The notes under the pieces were generated by a model. It ran no database searches and was not told the origin of the DNA. It worked only from the letters and a program-made list of their open reading frames with translations. This document shows positions 1 to 11,549 of a stretch of DNA of 64,000 nucleotides, piece by piece (positions within the stretch are counted from its first letter, which is position 1; each line of letters starts with the position of its first letter). The position numbers and the translations under genes were made by a program. Origin of the DNA: Apostichopus japonicus (lineage: Eukaryota > Echinodermata > Holothuroidea > Aspidochirotida > Stichopodidae); contig NC_092568.1 in the NCBI RefSeq assembly GCF_037975245.1, positions 35,562,501-35,626,500 on the forward strand, read 5' to 3'.

Positions 1-36
1 GCTAAAAGCAAAGGAACCTATGTATTCAGGTTGGCG

Positions 37-80
37 TGTGTGTGTGTGTATGTATGTGTGTGTGTGTGTGTGTGTGTGTG
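37..80. repeat. (TG)n microsatellite
   Basis: A near-pure TG dinucleotide run with a few TATG interruptions lies at the left edge, directly before the long-period array. Confidence 0.9.
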
Positions 81-89
81 ACGCTTAAG

Positions 90-2880
90 CTTGTATGCAC
101 GATAACTCAACAAGGGATTGACTGATCATGATCAAACTTGGTGGGTGGGTGGCCCATAGTGAGTAGATGAACCCTATTGTTTTTGGTGCCCACAAAGGTC
201 ACCAAAGGTCAGTTATGGTCCAAAAACCCAAAATACTAAAACTGCAATAACTCCCAGTGCCAATGTGCGACAAGGTTGATATTTTGGGACAAGTTGTGAA
301 CTGGTTAGGGAAACATTTTGAAACTTAACGGTCATGTGATGTGAGGTCACCAAAGGTCAATTAATGTTAAAAAACTAGTTTTTTTGCGATAACTTGAGAA
401 CGAATTGTCCGTTAGGGTTGGGAGTTGCTTCAGTGTAATCCAATTGTCGACCCACATCTGGGTGACCCTTGACCTCAATTTGACCTCTGGTGACCTTTTC
501 ATGTTTTGGGGATTTTTACAGTTTCGATGCTATTTTCAGATGTCAAAGGTACCTTCCGATCATAAATATCGATAGGTTGACCCCCGTGTGACCTTTGTGT
601 GCGAACTTATAAGGGGTCAAAGTTTTCGGTCGGAGTTAGGATGGCTGTACAGACTTATCGTGTTGATTTTTGGAATCAGCAGATCAAACTACATTTGAAA
701 CCAAGGTCAAAAGGTCAAAGGTCACATTAGAAAAAATGTGCTTAGTTTGGGAGAAAACGGGCGAAAAAGAAAATGTTTGGTTTTGATGCTAGATTTGGAT
801 ATCAAAGGTACCTTCCGATCAAAAATGTCAATGGGTTGACACCCGGGTGACCTTTGTGTGTAAAGTTATACAAGGTCAAAGTTAATTTTCAGACATTTAA
901 TGCAATAACTCCCAGGGCCAAGGTGTAACAAGGTTGATATTTTGGGACAAGTTGCAAATGGTATAGAGGAATATTTTCAAACTTAACGGTCATGTGATCC
1001 GAGGTCATCAAAGGTCAATTAATGTTAAAAAACTAGTATTTTGGGTGAGAAAATGGGCAAAGAAAAAAATGTTTGAATTTTTACAGTTTTGATGCTATAT
1101 TCACGTCTCACCAATCAAAAATGTCAATAGGTGTACCCCAGGTGACCTTTGTGTGTGAAGTTATATGAGGTCAAAGTAAATTTTCAGACATTTAGTGCAA
1201 TAATTCCCAGTTCCAAGGTGTGACACAGTTGATATTTTGGGACAAGTTGCAAATGGTATAGGGGAATATTTTCAAACTTAACGGTCATGTGATCCGAGGT
1301 CACCAAAGGTCAATTAATGATAAAAAAATAGTATTTTTGCGATAACTTGAGAATGAATTGTCCGTTAGGGTTGGGAGTTGCTTCAATGTAATCCAATTGT
1401 CGACCCGCATCTGGGTGACCCTTGACCTCAATTTGACCTCTGGTGACCTTTTCATGTTTTGGGGATTTTTACAGTTTCGATGCTATTTTCAGATGTCAAA
1501 GGTACCTTCTGATCATAAATGTCAATGGGTTGACCCCCGTGTGACCTTTGTGTGCGGAGTTATACGAGGTCAAAGTTAATTTTCAGACATTTAATGCAAT
1601 AACTCTCAGTTCCAAGGTGTGACACGGTTGATATTTTGGGACAAGTTGCAAATGGTATAGGGGAATATTTTCAAACTTAACGGTCATGTGATCCGAGGTC
1701 ACCAAAGGTCAATTAATGATAAAAAACTAGTATTTTTGTGATAACTTGAGAACGAACTGTCCGTTAAGGTTGGGAGTTGCTTCAATGTAATCCAGTTGTC
1801 GACCCGCATCTGGGTGACCCTTGACCTCAATTTGACCTCTGGTGACCTTTTCGTGTTTTGGGGATTTTTACAGTTTCGATGCTATTTTCAGATGTCAAAG
1901 GTGCCTTCTGATCATAAATGTCAATGGGTTGACCCCCGTGTGACCTTCGTGTGCGAAGTTATACGAGGTCAAAGGTAATTTTCAGACATTTAATGCAATA
2001 ACTCTCAGTTCCAAGGTGTGACACGGTTGATATTTTGGGACAAGTTGCAAATGGTATAGGGGAATATTTTCAAACTTAACGGTCATGTGATCCGAGGTCA
2101 CCAAAGGTCAATTAATGATAAAAAACTAGTATTTTTGTGATAACTTGAGAATGAACTGTCCGTTAAGGTTGGGAGTTGCTTCAATGTAATCCAGTTGTCG
2201 ACCCGCATCTGGGTGACCCTTGACCTCAATTTGACCTCTGGTGACCTTTTCGTGTTTTGGGGATTTTTACAGTTTCGATGCTATTTTCAGATGTCAAAGG
2301 TGCCTTCTGATCATAAATGTCAATAGGTTGACCCCCGTGTGACCTTCGTGTGCGAAGTTATACGAGGTCAAAGTTAAAAAATATTAATGAGGTCACAGGT
2401 CAAACGTGAAAAACTCCCAAGTTGCAATAACTTGGCTACTATGTATTGGAATTTCGTCAAACTTGGTATGATATTGGTAGATAGTCTCCACACACTGATG
2501 TGTGTTGCAATTGATATCATGCATGTTTATAGGGGGGGGGGGCCTAGCATTATTTTGTTATGAAAAGTTTGTATGCACAATAACTCAACAAGGGAATGAC
2601 CAATCATTACCATACTTGGTGAGTGGGTGGCCCATAGTAAGTAGATTAACCCTGTCGATTTTGGTGCTCATTTCATGAATATTAATGAGGTCATGGGGTC
2701 AAACGTGAAATACTCCAAATTGCAATTACTTGGCTACTATTACTAGTCAGAATTTCGTCAAACTTGGTATGATGATAATGGTAGATAGTCTTCACACACT
2801 GATGTGTGTTGCAATTGATATCAGGGCTTAGCATTACTTTGGCAACAAAAGTTTGTGAGCATAAATTACTGTTGTTGTAT
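90..2880. repeat. Long-period tandem array (about 397 bp), rich in AGGTCA hexamers
   Basis: The segment beginning GATAACTTGAGAA recurs near 399, 1343, 1740 and 2137, so the last full units are about 397 bp apart and nearly identical. Earlier copies (90-1000) are more diverged and partial. The flanking type beginning near 90 (GATAACTCAACAAGGGA) returns near 2579, so two related unit types bracket the array. Each unit holds several AGGTCA/TGACCT hexamers, including AGGTCA-CCAA-AGGTCA. Short open frames here (for example 1358-1579 and 1796-1978) repeat with the unit and are not genes. The array probably lies in an intron or upstream of the SCCPDH copy that starts at 3503. Confidence 0.85.
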
Positions 2881-3502
2881 TAGGGCTTTGTTAGAAATTT
2901 CCCTATGAATGGAACTAATGAACAGCAGCAAGGAACCATGAAATGTTTTCATTCTGGTTACTGTAGAGTATAATGTTTGTAATACAATGGGGATATTGAA
3001 ATAGTTTTACAACTTAACTTAAAGCAATATACTTTCTTTACACTGTTGTCATACTGCTAGGCTCTTCATTAACACAATCCGGGAATTTCCCCAATTCAAG
3101 CAGATCAAGTAAATACTGGAAACCGTGAAGTTTCAAGCTCCTTGAAAATATTCTTCATTTGGATGCTAACTAATGTTATTGTCCACTGACGGTTTTAGGA
3201 AACGAAATATTCTTCGTTCATGTCACGTCAGGTAAAATTTGGGTGGCAAATGGTTAGTGCCTCGGTTCAATCGGTTGCAATTACTTTAAGAGCAGAGTCT
3301 CCATTGCCATGGGCAAACTGTTTGAAACCCTCGATGATACTCCAAGAAGGCTTGTGCATCATTTATTTTGGGTGAAATTTTGTGACAAGAATATGTCACG
3401 TACATAATAAAACATTTGACAAGTCACATATTTTGAGTTTGAATTTGATCCCACACTGCAAGTTACTGTCATACCTGTGATCTATCTTATCTTTCATTGT
3501 AG

Positions 3503-6500
3503 AAACCGTGTATTCTACAGCGACTTCTGTGAGAGATGGAGTGTGGTATTCTCTGGCTCTGACGTCCCTAACGTTGAAAGGTCACAGAGATACCTCTATG
3601 AGAAGGAGAACCAGAGACCGGTTTGTTATAGACTGTTAACTTTATGGAATTGGTTTACTTGACTAGGACAAAGATATTGCTTATAACTGTTCTTTAGGTG
3701 TAAGTTGACCTTTTTTGGTCCAGTGGGGCTTCCATAGGGATGTAGTGGAGGAAGGGGGAGGGGGGGGCAGAAGGGACAGGGAGAGGGAAGGAAATTCCAT
3801 GTTCCCTCACTAGAGGAGGTCGACGAAGGAACATCAGGACAGGTGAAGCATTTCAACTTTGACCTCGTCCAAAAGAAAAATGCTACCAGTGAAAACAGCT
3901 TACAGGCCGACTAGCTACAAAACATCTCTATGCGTGTTTTTTTTTTCCCTAGTCTGCAGAGTGTAGTTCGGTGGAATGGTAGGGGATTGGGGTGGAGAAT
4001 GCTGGGAATAATATTTCAAAGGGGTCAAAATTACCTTGCCTTTCTTGGACAAACCGGGGGAGTTACCCTGGTAAGGTCAATAGTAACCATTCAATAACCA
4101 AATCACTTTGGTTCATCTTCACGTTGCTGGTTTTTGGTCGTTTCAGATTCAGTATGCTGCATATGCTACCGAGAAGAGTCTGGCTGTATTACTGGGTATC
4201 ATTCTGGTCGTCGTAAACTTGGCCATATTTGCCTTCTTCCGTTGCGGAAGGAAGCTGATTGAAAAGGTGAGGACCCAAAGCCAACCGGTGGTTTATATCA
4301 TTCATTGTTTCATTAAGAAATGAGTGAACTCATTGAAAGTTTGAATTCAGTGATAAAAAAAACTAATTTAAAAAAAGTTCAATCTATGCTTTACATGTAC
4401 AGTTTTGCTTTATCAGTTTTCTATTTCTCCTTCACTTGCAATGATATCTGAAAAGAAAAGGATTTCAAATATCTTGAAATAACTTTCCTGATTTGCATAA
4501 AGATGATATGAGTGTTTATTTATCACTTTACATGCCATCCTCATTGGTTCGAGTCCTAGCAACTTACAAACAAGGAACATTGTAATAATTCTGACAGTTT
4601 TGATGAATAAAAATATTTAATAATAATATTAAAATTGGATTTTTATATAGCGCTTTATACCAGCAATAGGTCTCAAAGCCCATTTCAGACGTCATATTAC
4701 CCCTGGTCATTGATAACCTGTCCCAGAGACAATCCCTCTAGCCGGCTGCAGGTATATACTGCGCCCAATGACAAGTTACCTCACAGGTACCCATTTAACC
4801 CCTGGGTGGAGAGAGGCAATTGAGATAAAGCATCTTGCCCAAGGACACAAAGTAATGAACTAGGCAGGAATCGAACCAGTAATCCTTGGATCACAAGCCT
4901 GACGATGCCTTACCCAATGGCCCACCATGATCTCAATTTCAGAATATGAACTCTTCTCAATTTCAGTATCCAGGGGCATTCACGTTTGGTGCTTTCAGTC
5001 ACGAGGGACCCAGTGACGCCCAGATGGCAGGTACTTCCTTCAACTTTAAGTTCAGAGGCAGAGGTTTCTCGTCAGAAGCTGTCGAGAAGACGGAGAAAGA
5101 GGACATGGAAATCATCACACAAGTCGATGGACCAGGTTTGCGAAAATATTATTTGAAATCATCTATTTGTTATTTCAAATCTGTATTTTGTTCAAATTTG
5201 TGACAATCTTGTGTTTACCGTACACCACCGGTAAAGAATAGATAAGATACCAGAAAATCTGGTCCCTTTATTCCACTAAAACCTCACCAAGTAACAAGGA
5301 AACTGGGCAAACACGATACTTTGAGCCAGGCCAGGCGCATTAAGCAGTTTTCCCGCGAAAAAGTTAAAATATACATGAACTCTTGTTTGATGAAAATTTT
5401 CTGTACTGGCTTAAAGTGTAAACAAATGGATAGGTAGGGAGGGGCAGCTAAATGGATGTTAACACTTCAGTCTGTTAGTTGGATTGAATAATAGTTGGAT
5501 TGAAATATGTGTGAATATTTCATGGTCTGGTTAGAAAGATACAAAGTACCATTAAATATTCAATATGCAACCAAAAAGCTGATGTGGTAACAGGTCTCAG
5601 TCTTAGAGCGGCAGGTTTCAAGTAGCAGCTTGTTTAGATTACGTAACAACGAAACAATTATTTTAGTATAGCTGACACCGTTATCGATCAAAGAGAGCAA
5701 AATGGTGTTAAGAATTATACTCCCCGCCTCTGTCTTACTGGAAAAGCCTTCAGTCAAGGAAAGTATGAAAGTTACAAAATTTGTCTGATTTTCAGTACAA
5801 GAAACTATACTTTTTCTGAGGTAGGCTGTCCAATTAATACAAAGTTGTTTGTTTGTTGTAAACTTTGTCAGTCTTCCTCTGAATAAGCAGGCCCTCTAGT
5901 TAGGGCTGTTGACGGGGGTAGGAATTAAGGTGTGAAATCTCCGGCCTGACCCTAACCCTAAGGAAGGAGTGTCTAAAAGTCGAGTCGTACCATTTGCAAA
6001 ATTTTCTTTGATTGAGATTGCTTATATGGAAAGTGGTAGTACCTCTTTCAGCTTCCAAGCAGAAGAAAGCGCCTACAGTTTTCATTTTTCAATTAGGGCC
6101 TGTTTTTATGTCGTTATCGATGGTTTTATGCATCCACCCATCCTTCTTGTGGTCGGTCAGTCTGTCCGTCCGTCCGTCCATCCGTCTGCTTGTTTGTTCT
6201 GTTTTCATTCTTATCAAGACCCACGGCCCAGCCATCCAACAGGTCATTGAATAAAACTTTGCCTCTTACCCACAACAAAAACTGCAGACTACCATACTGT
6301 ACATGTAGGTAAATTTCCATTTTGAGGATATGATCATAGTTTAACAGTGTGAACGAAAATGTAAACTTACTAGAAGCTGTATCCAATGGAAAGTAGTAAT
6401 TTCAAATGACAAGCCCCGTTCTCATAACCAGAATAATTACGTCGGCAAACACTTTTCTTTTCTTCCCATCGCAGAGATGGCCTACGTCGCTACTCCGATC

Positions 6501-7459
6501 GTGATGGTCCAGTCAGCACTGACCATCTTACAGGAAGCTGACAAACTTCCTGAAAGGTAAGTTTGGTTGAGACTTTCAGTATGTTACACATTGTTGGGTA
6601 AATCGTTACATTGAAAAGCCACGTATTTGAATGACAGCTTTTGTTGGAAACTGTTTTTAGTTTTTTTTACTCTTTGCCACCCCTTTGTGTCACCCTAATA
6701 CCATTCTGTGCCACCCTGTGAACCTACTATTAGCACCTCTCTTCTGACTCCACTCATCTATTTTGACTTGTGAGAAAACATTTCAGTCTAGTATGAGTTG
6801 TACAGTGTAGGTTGACATTTCGATATCATTGTGTGGTTGACATTTCAATACCATTGTGTGGTTGACATTTCAATACCATTGTATGGTTGACATTTCAATA
6901 CCATTGTATGGTTGACATTTCAATACCATTGTATGGTTTTCATTTCAATACCATTGTGTGGTTGACATTTCAATACCATTGTGTGGTTGACATTTCAATA
7001 CCATTGTATGGTTGACATTTCAATACCATTGTATGGTTTTCATTTCAATACCATTGCATGGTGTATTAAAATGACCTCCATAACATGTCAAGTTGGCCAT
7101 ACCACTATGTTAAGTATGTAAACCATAGATTCTGTTCATCATCAGAATCAACAAAAGATGGGAAACAATGGTAAGCATTATTTCACTCCTACCTTACGGG
7201 TAGCTCGTCACAGAAAATCCTCTGTTCTGGTGAAAGACACTGTTGAAGGAATGAACAGAGGAAGTGGCCGTCCGCCCCTCCTCCACCCCCCCCCGCCCTT
7301 ATCCTCTCCCCTGTCTACTTTCACATCCTTTGATTTGTTTTATATTTCAGAGGTGGAGTGTACACTCCTGCTGCTGCCTTCTACAAGACCACTCTGATAG
7401 ATCGTTGCCACCAGCATGGAGTCAAGTTCTCTGTCACTAAACCAGCGTACAAGCTCTAA
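3503..7459 (+). CDS. SCCPDH: Saccharopine dehydrogenase-like oxidoreductase, C-terminal exons (5' partial)
   Basis: Five exons with consensus splice sites: 3503-3620, 4147-4266, 4967-5135, 6475-6556 and 7351-7459 (stop TAA 7457-7459). Phases join without a break. They encode the C-terminal half of the SCCPDH family: RSQRYLYEKENQRP, then IQYAAYATEKS with a hydrophobic helix (LLGIILVVVNLAIFAFF), FTFGAFSHEGPS, EMAYVATPIVMVQSALTIL and GGVYTPAAAFYKTTLIDR near the end. SCCPDH proteins are poorly characterised NAD(P)-fold membrane or lipid-droplet associated proteins; a true saccharopine dehydrogenase activity is not established. The N-terminal nucleotide-binding exons are not visible between 2880 and 3500 and must lie left of the window, or be lost. 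A second copy lies on the opposite strand at 11550-19877 with the same exon lengths. Confidence 0.9.
4635..4930 (-). mobile_element. tRNA-derived SINE (family 1), intron copy
   Basis: Read on the minus strand it has a Pol III B-box-like GGTTCGATTCC, then TGTCCTTGGGCAAG, then ATTGCCTCTCTCCACCCAG, and a tail resembling GCGCTATATAAAAATCC. The same order of blocks occurs on the plus strand at 24163-24560, so both belong to one dispersed family. It lies in the intron just upstream of the SCCPDH exon at 4967. Confidence 0.75.
6811..7061. repeat. 25-bp minisatellite
   Basis: About ten copies of a 25-bp unit beginning GTTGACATTTCAATACCATT, in the last intron of the plus-strand SCCPDH gene. Some copies carry TTTTCATTTC in place of TTGACATTTC, alternating in a pattern that suggests block duplication. 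Confidence 0.9.
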
Positions 7460-10400
7460 AAGGCGGTCAAGGTATCACTTTCAAAGCTAATTTCACAATT
7501 AAACTAGACATTTATATGTGATAGGCAATTCCTATTCCAAACTAATGTACGCTAGTATATTGGATTTTTACCAAAATGAGTCTAAAATGTTTCAAGTGTA
7601 ACATTCGGCACTGCCAATTTGAAGAGCGGCCATTTTGTCTTATTCTCAGCATATTTTGCTGTCAGTTGGATGCAGTGTGCGCATGACTGCAAAATGCTAC
7701 ATAGCCGTATACTTATTGGCCTAACGTTACAGTATCTCACAGTTGATTACATGTTACTGCTTCAGTTCACTGCAAAGGTATAAAGTCTGGTATCGTACAT
7801 AATACATATGTTCCACCTCACACCAAACAGCTGTTTTGGGGGATTTTACGTCATACAAAATGGCCGCTCTTCAAATTGCCGGGGACTTTATGGAACATGA
7901 AAATGGTACTTAAAGGGTCACTATTTATTTAAAAATCAACTCATTGATATGTTGGACCTGTTGTACAGGATAGGCAGGTAGGGTGCTGAATCATTCCCTG
8001 AAACAATATTTATACTTTCATTGGTCACAAGAAGTTACAATGATGCCCGTCGCAGTGGTAACCAGACTTTTACTTATATGTTAATTACTCATATTTAGTG
8101 CCTTGTGCTCATATTTAGTGCCTTGTACTCATATTACTTGTACTCATACTGAGTGGAATTTGAGTTGTACTCGTACTCATGCTGTTGTACTTGTGCTACA
8201 AGTCTGGTGGTGAAGCCTCCAGACTTAGTTACTCTTGCATCAAAATAATTTGATTATAAAGGATGCGTGTAGCAGTGACTTTCATCATGGATGCGTTACA
8301 TACCTTCAAAATATTTGTCTTTCAAATTTCATGAATTTATTAGATCTTGAGTAAAAACCTGAAAGTTTATGTATTATTGTCTGATATATCTATCTATGAT
8401 ATCAGTGAGTGGCATTTGTAGATGAAACCTTTCATATACTTTTATTAATACAGAATATACCAAGCATTTGTTTTTTAAATTTAATTGTTTCTAATCTTTT
8501 CTTTCCCATTCAGGAAACTCCTTCTGTCTCGGTTAGGGAGTGGAAGAAATTAAACACACCAGATGGTATTATAAAACTGGAATAACTTTCCAATTTATTG
8601 AAAATCTCTAGAAATGATAAATGACAAAACTTCTTTGTACTATTTTCCAATACTTAATGGAATAGCGTAACCTTGCAAAATGAAGTTTTTAATTTCTGGT
8701 AACGTGTCGACCCGGTTTGGATAATTTTTTGTAATGGTGAGCAGTTTTTCATCTTCTTCATGTCAATGACATAAGTTGAATCAACTAAAACTTGGAGACA
8801 AGATTTTATTATTAACACAGTATCCTATGTAATTTTTTGCTAGAAGTGTACACAAGCATTGGGTTTTTGGAAAGAAGTTGATTTTCCCAAACATGTCATT
8901 GAATATATGTTAGAAAAAAAATATTACGAAGAAGTATCTTATAACAAAATTCCTTGGGGAGGGGGGAGTGGGAAGAACAAGGGGGGTGGGGACGATTAAT
9001 AAACATGCACACAAAATGTTATGATACATAATGTTCCTTGGATTAATAACTTGTGCAAACAAAACTCACTTCTTAATTTTAAATTTTGAAACAGGGTATA
9101 CACATTTTCCCACTTTTTTCTTCACTCTCATCAGGAAGAAGAAGTAGTTTTTTTCAAGGTTTGATGGTTAATGACTAATGTAGCTTCCACTCATTCTCAG
9201 TTTTCTCAACAACGAAAAAAACCTTGCTTATTTCTCGTTCTTAAATTTGATTTGTGCAATTTTTCTCAGGATGGTTTTAAGTTTTCAGCTGGAGTTAGTC
9301 TTTCTTTGCACTGATTTCACTTATTTTCTCAGCAATGCTTTTGAGTGATAAGGCTCTATCTTTGTTGTAACGTTGTAAATCAGACGGGTGGGGAAGATGG
9401 AGAGAAAGGAGATTGGTAAACGGACATGCAAGTCACAGATGTTGCATCGTGGGGATAAAAAAAGTGGGATTTTCTTGAAGTATCGCCGTCTGTAGTGTAA
9501 GAAATCTGTCGCCTTGCCCACCATTCAGTGGCACTAAAGAATAGGGTACACTGTACTATATACTATTTGTAGAAAAGTATAGTTTATTATAATTACACCT
9601 TGATTTTACACTTGAGGTAATCTAGGCTTGACAGCAGCAGACAATGAATCTGTCCTTTCAGTCTGAATGATACATGTGAAGAAAATAAACATTTATTGTA
9701 AAAGTATAAGATCTTAATTATGAATCTGATACATTCGTCCACTGTTAATTGAATGAAATGTGCTTTATAATTGATTACACAAAAAGTATTGTAATAATTC
9801 AGTTTAGCATGGAATATCTTAATAATTCAATTTACATGAAACATCGCAATAATTCAGTTTAGCATAGAATATCTTAATAATTCAGTTTAGCATAGAATAT
9901 CTTAATGATACAGTATAACATGGACACCAAACAAATGGACACAATATATCACAAGTATTACCTCTAATTTATAAATGTATATAACCAACTTAATAAGATG
10001 ATTAATTATGAGAGATGTATATTATGATATTGATATTTCATGTTTTCAACTAAATCAATTTTGGTTTGATTAAAGTTGGTTTTCCTTTGGGCTTGAAAGT
10101 GGTTTGCTAGAAATATTGACAATGTTGTTGAATATTAATCTCTTGGCTTTGGGATTAAATCATTAATTGTTTACATGTTTAAGGTACCTTGTGGATTAAA
10201 AGATATTGTTCAGACTTGATCATGAACAATCACAAAAAGAAAATTTCATTTTCTTAAACTTACCCCTTCCTAAACCCAATATAAATCATGAATTGATTTA
10301 CATTTTTTCACCATTCATTAAGGTATGTTTTAATACAACTTTCAATAAGGCATATATATGTTATTAAACTTGTTTTTTCCTTGAATTAAATTGTGCTGTC

Positions 10401-11549
10401 AATATACTGGGTTTTTGTCTTTTTCCTAAGTAGTAACTACATGTCTTGTACATTTTTGGAAGTGCTTAATTGAATTGCAATAAATTTAAGAGAAATTTTA
10501 TGGTATTTGAAGAAAATGTTTTCATTATAATCGTTTACTAAGAAACAGACAGTAACAAGGATAGAAGAAAATGACCTTAGGGAAAGTGATTATCAATTTC
10601 AGAATTTAATGGCAAACCTTTATGAGTTAAAAAATTTGAATAAAATGGTGGGTAAAATAGTGGTCTAAATTTATACAAAAAAAGGAGTTTTGTCACAAGG
10701 TTTGTTCATGTATGGAGTTTCATGTTACCGTCAATGGAGATATATGTTGAACAGTTTTTTTCCCCTTCAACAAACTGAGGTGACAATATAAGATCATTGT
10801 TGATAATGCAAACAGCTATCCTAGCCCTCTCCTCACCCAACATTCTCACCACCACTCCCCCCCTTCCCCTTCCTCATATCTACTTTGATTGAGGCCTTAA
10901 CAATTCGTAAATACACAGCACCCACATAAACATAAGTATAGAAGAAAAATTATAACGTGTGTCCATGAAGGAGATAACGATTGCACAGATACACAAAGAG
11001 TTGAACAAAGCCACATTTTTTTGAGGTTGTGTCGAAAGTACAGGAAAATATGTCGCAAATCTCTTCGAGTCTTAGTGTTGGGAAATAAGTGACACGGGGT
11101 ATGACTAGGCCTGATGAGACATGGGTCAGGGGGGGGGCAGCGCTGGTGTGCATTTTGGGGCCCAGCCTTGGGAGATACGTAGGGGCCTGGGAAAATCATT
11201 GATGAAAAATAGCATAGACTCTTCTCATGTTTATAATATATGTAATATAAAAATGAAGCATGGCATAAGGGGTGTGGGAGGTGGGGGAGGGGGGGGGGTG
11301 GGAGAGGGCTTCACCTGACCCTCGCCTGTGTTCGTGACCTGTTACAACCTTGCACATTTTTAGGCTTACTTCTGGTTACAGGGAAATAGCTTGCATATTA
11401 TCTGGTTAGATGGATGGGTGGTTACAGATAACCATTATGAATTTCTGCTAGATTCTATCAGATCGGTCCTTTTGATTTTAACCTTCGTTCAAAGTGAGTA
11501 CATACATAAACGAAATAAGCTGCAAGCATTTCCAATCAGTATGTTCATT
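7460..11549. other. Intergenic region between the two convergent SCCPDH genes
   Basis: No coding exon recognised. It is AT-rich and should contain both 3' UTRs; AATAAA occurs at 8998-9003 and 9684-9689 on the plus strand, but which is used cannot be told. It also holds short imperfect tandem repeats near 8095-8185 and 9789-9905, and G runs near 8957, 11129 and 11280. Confidence 0.6.
9789..9905. repeat. Short tandem repeat, unit about 31 bp
   Basis: Four to five imperfect copies of a unit containing AATAATTCAGTTTAGCATAG and AATATCTT. Confidence 0.75.
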
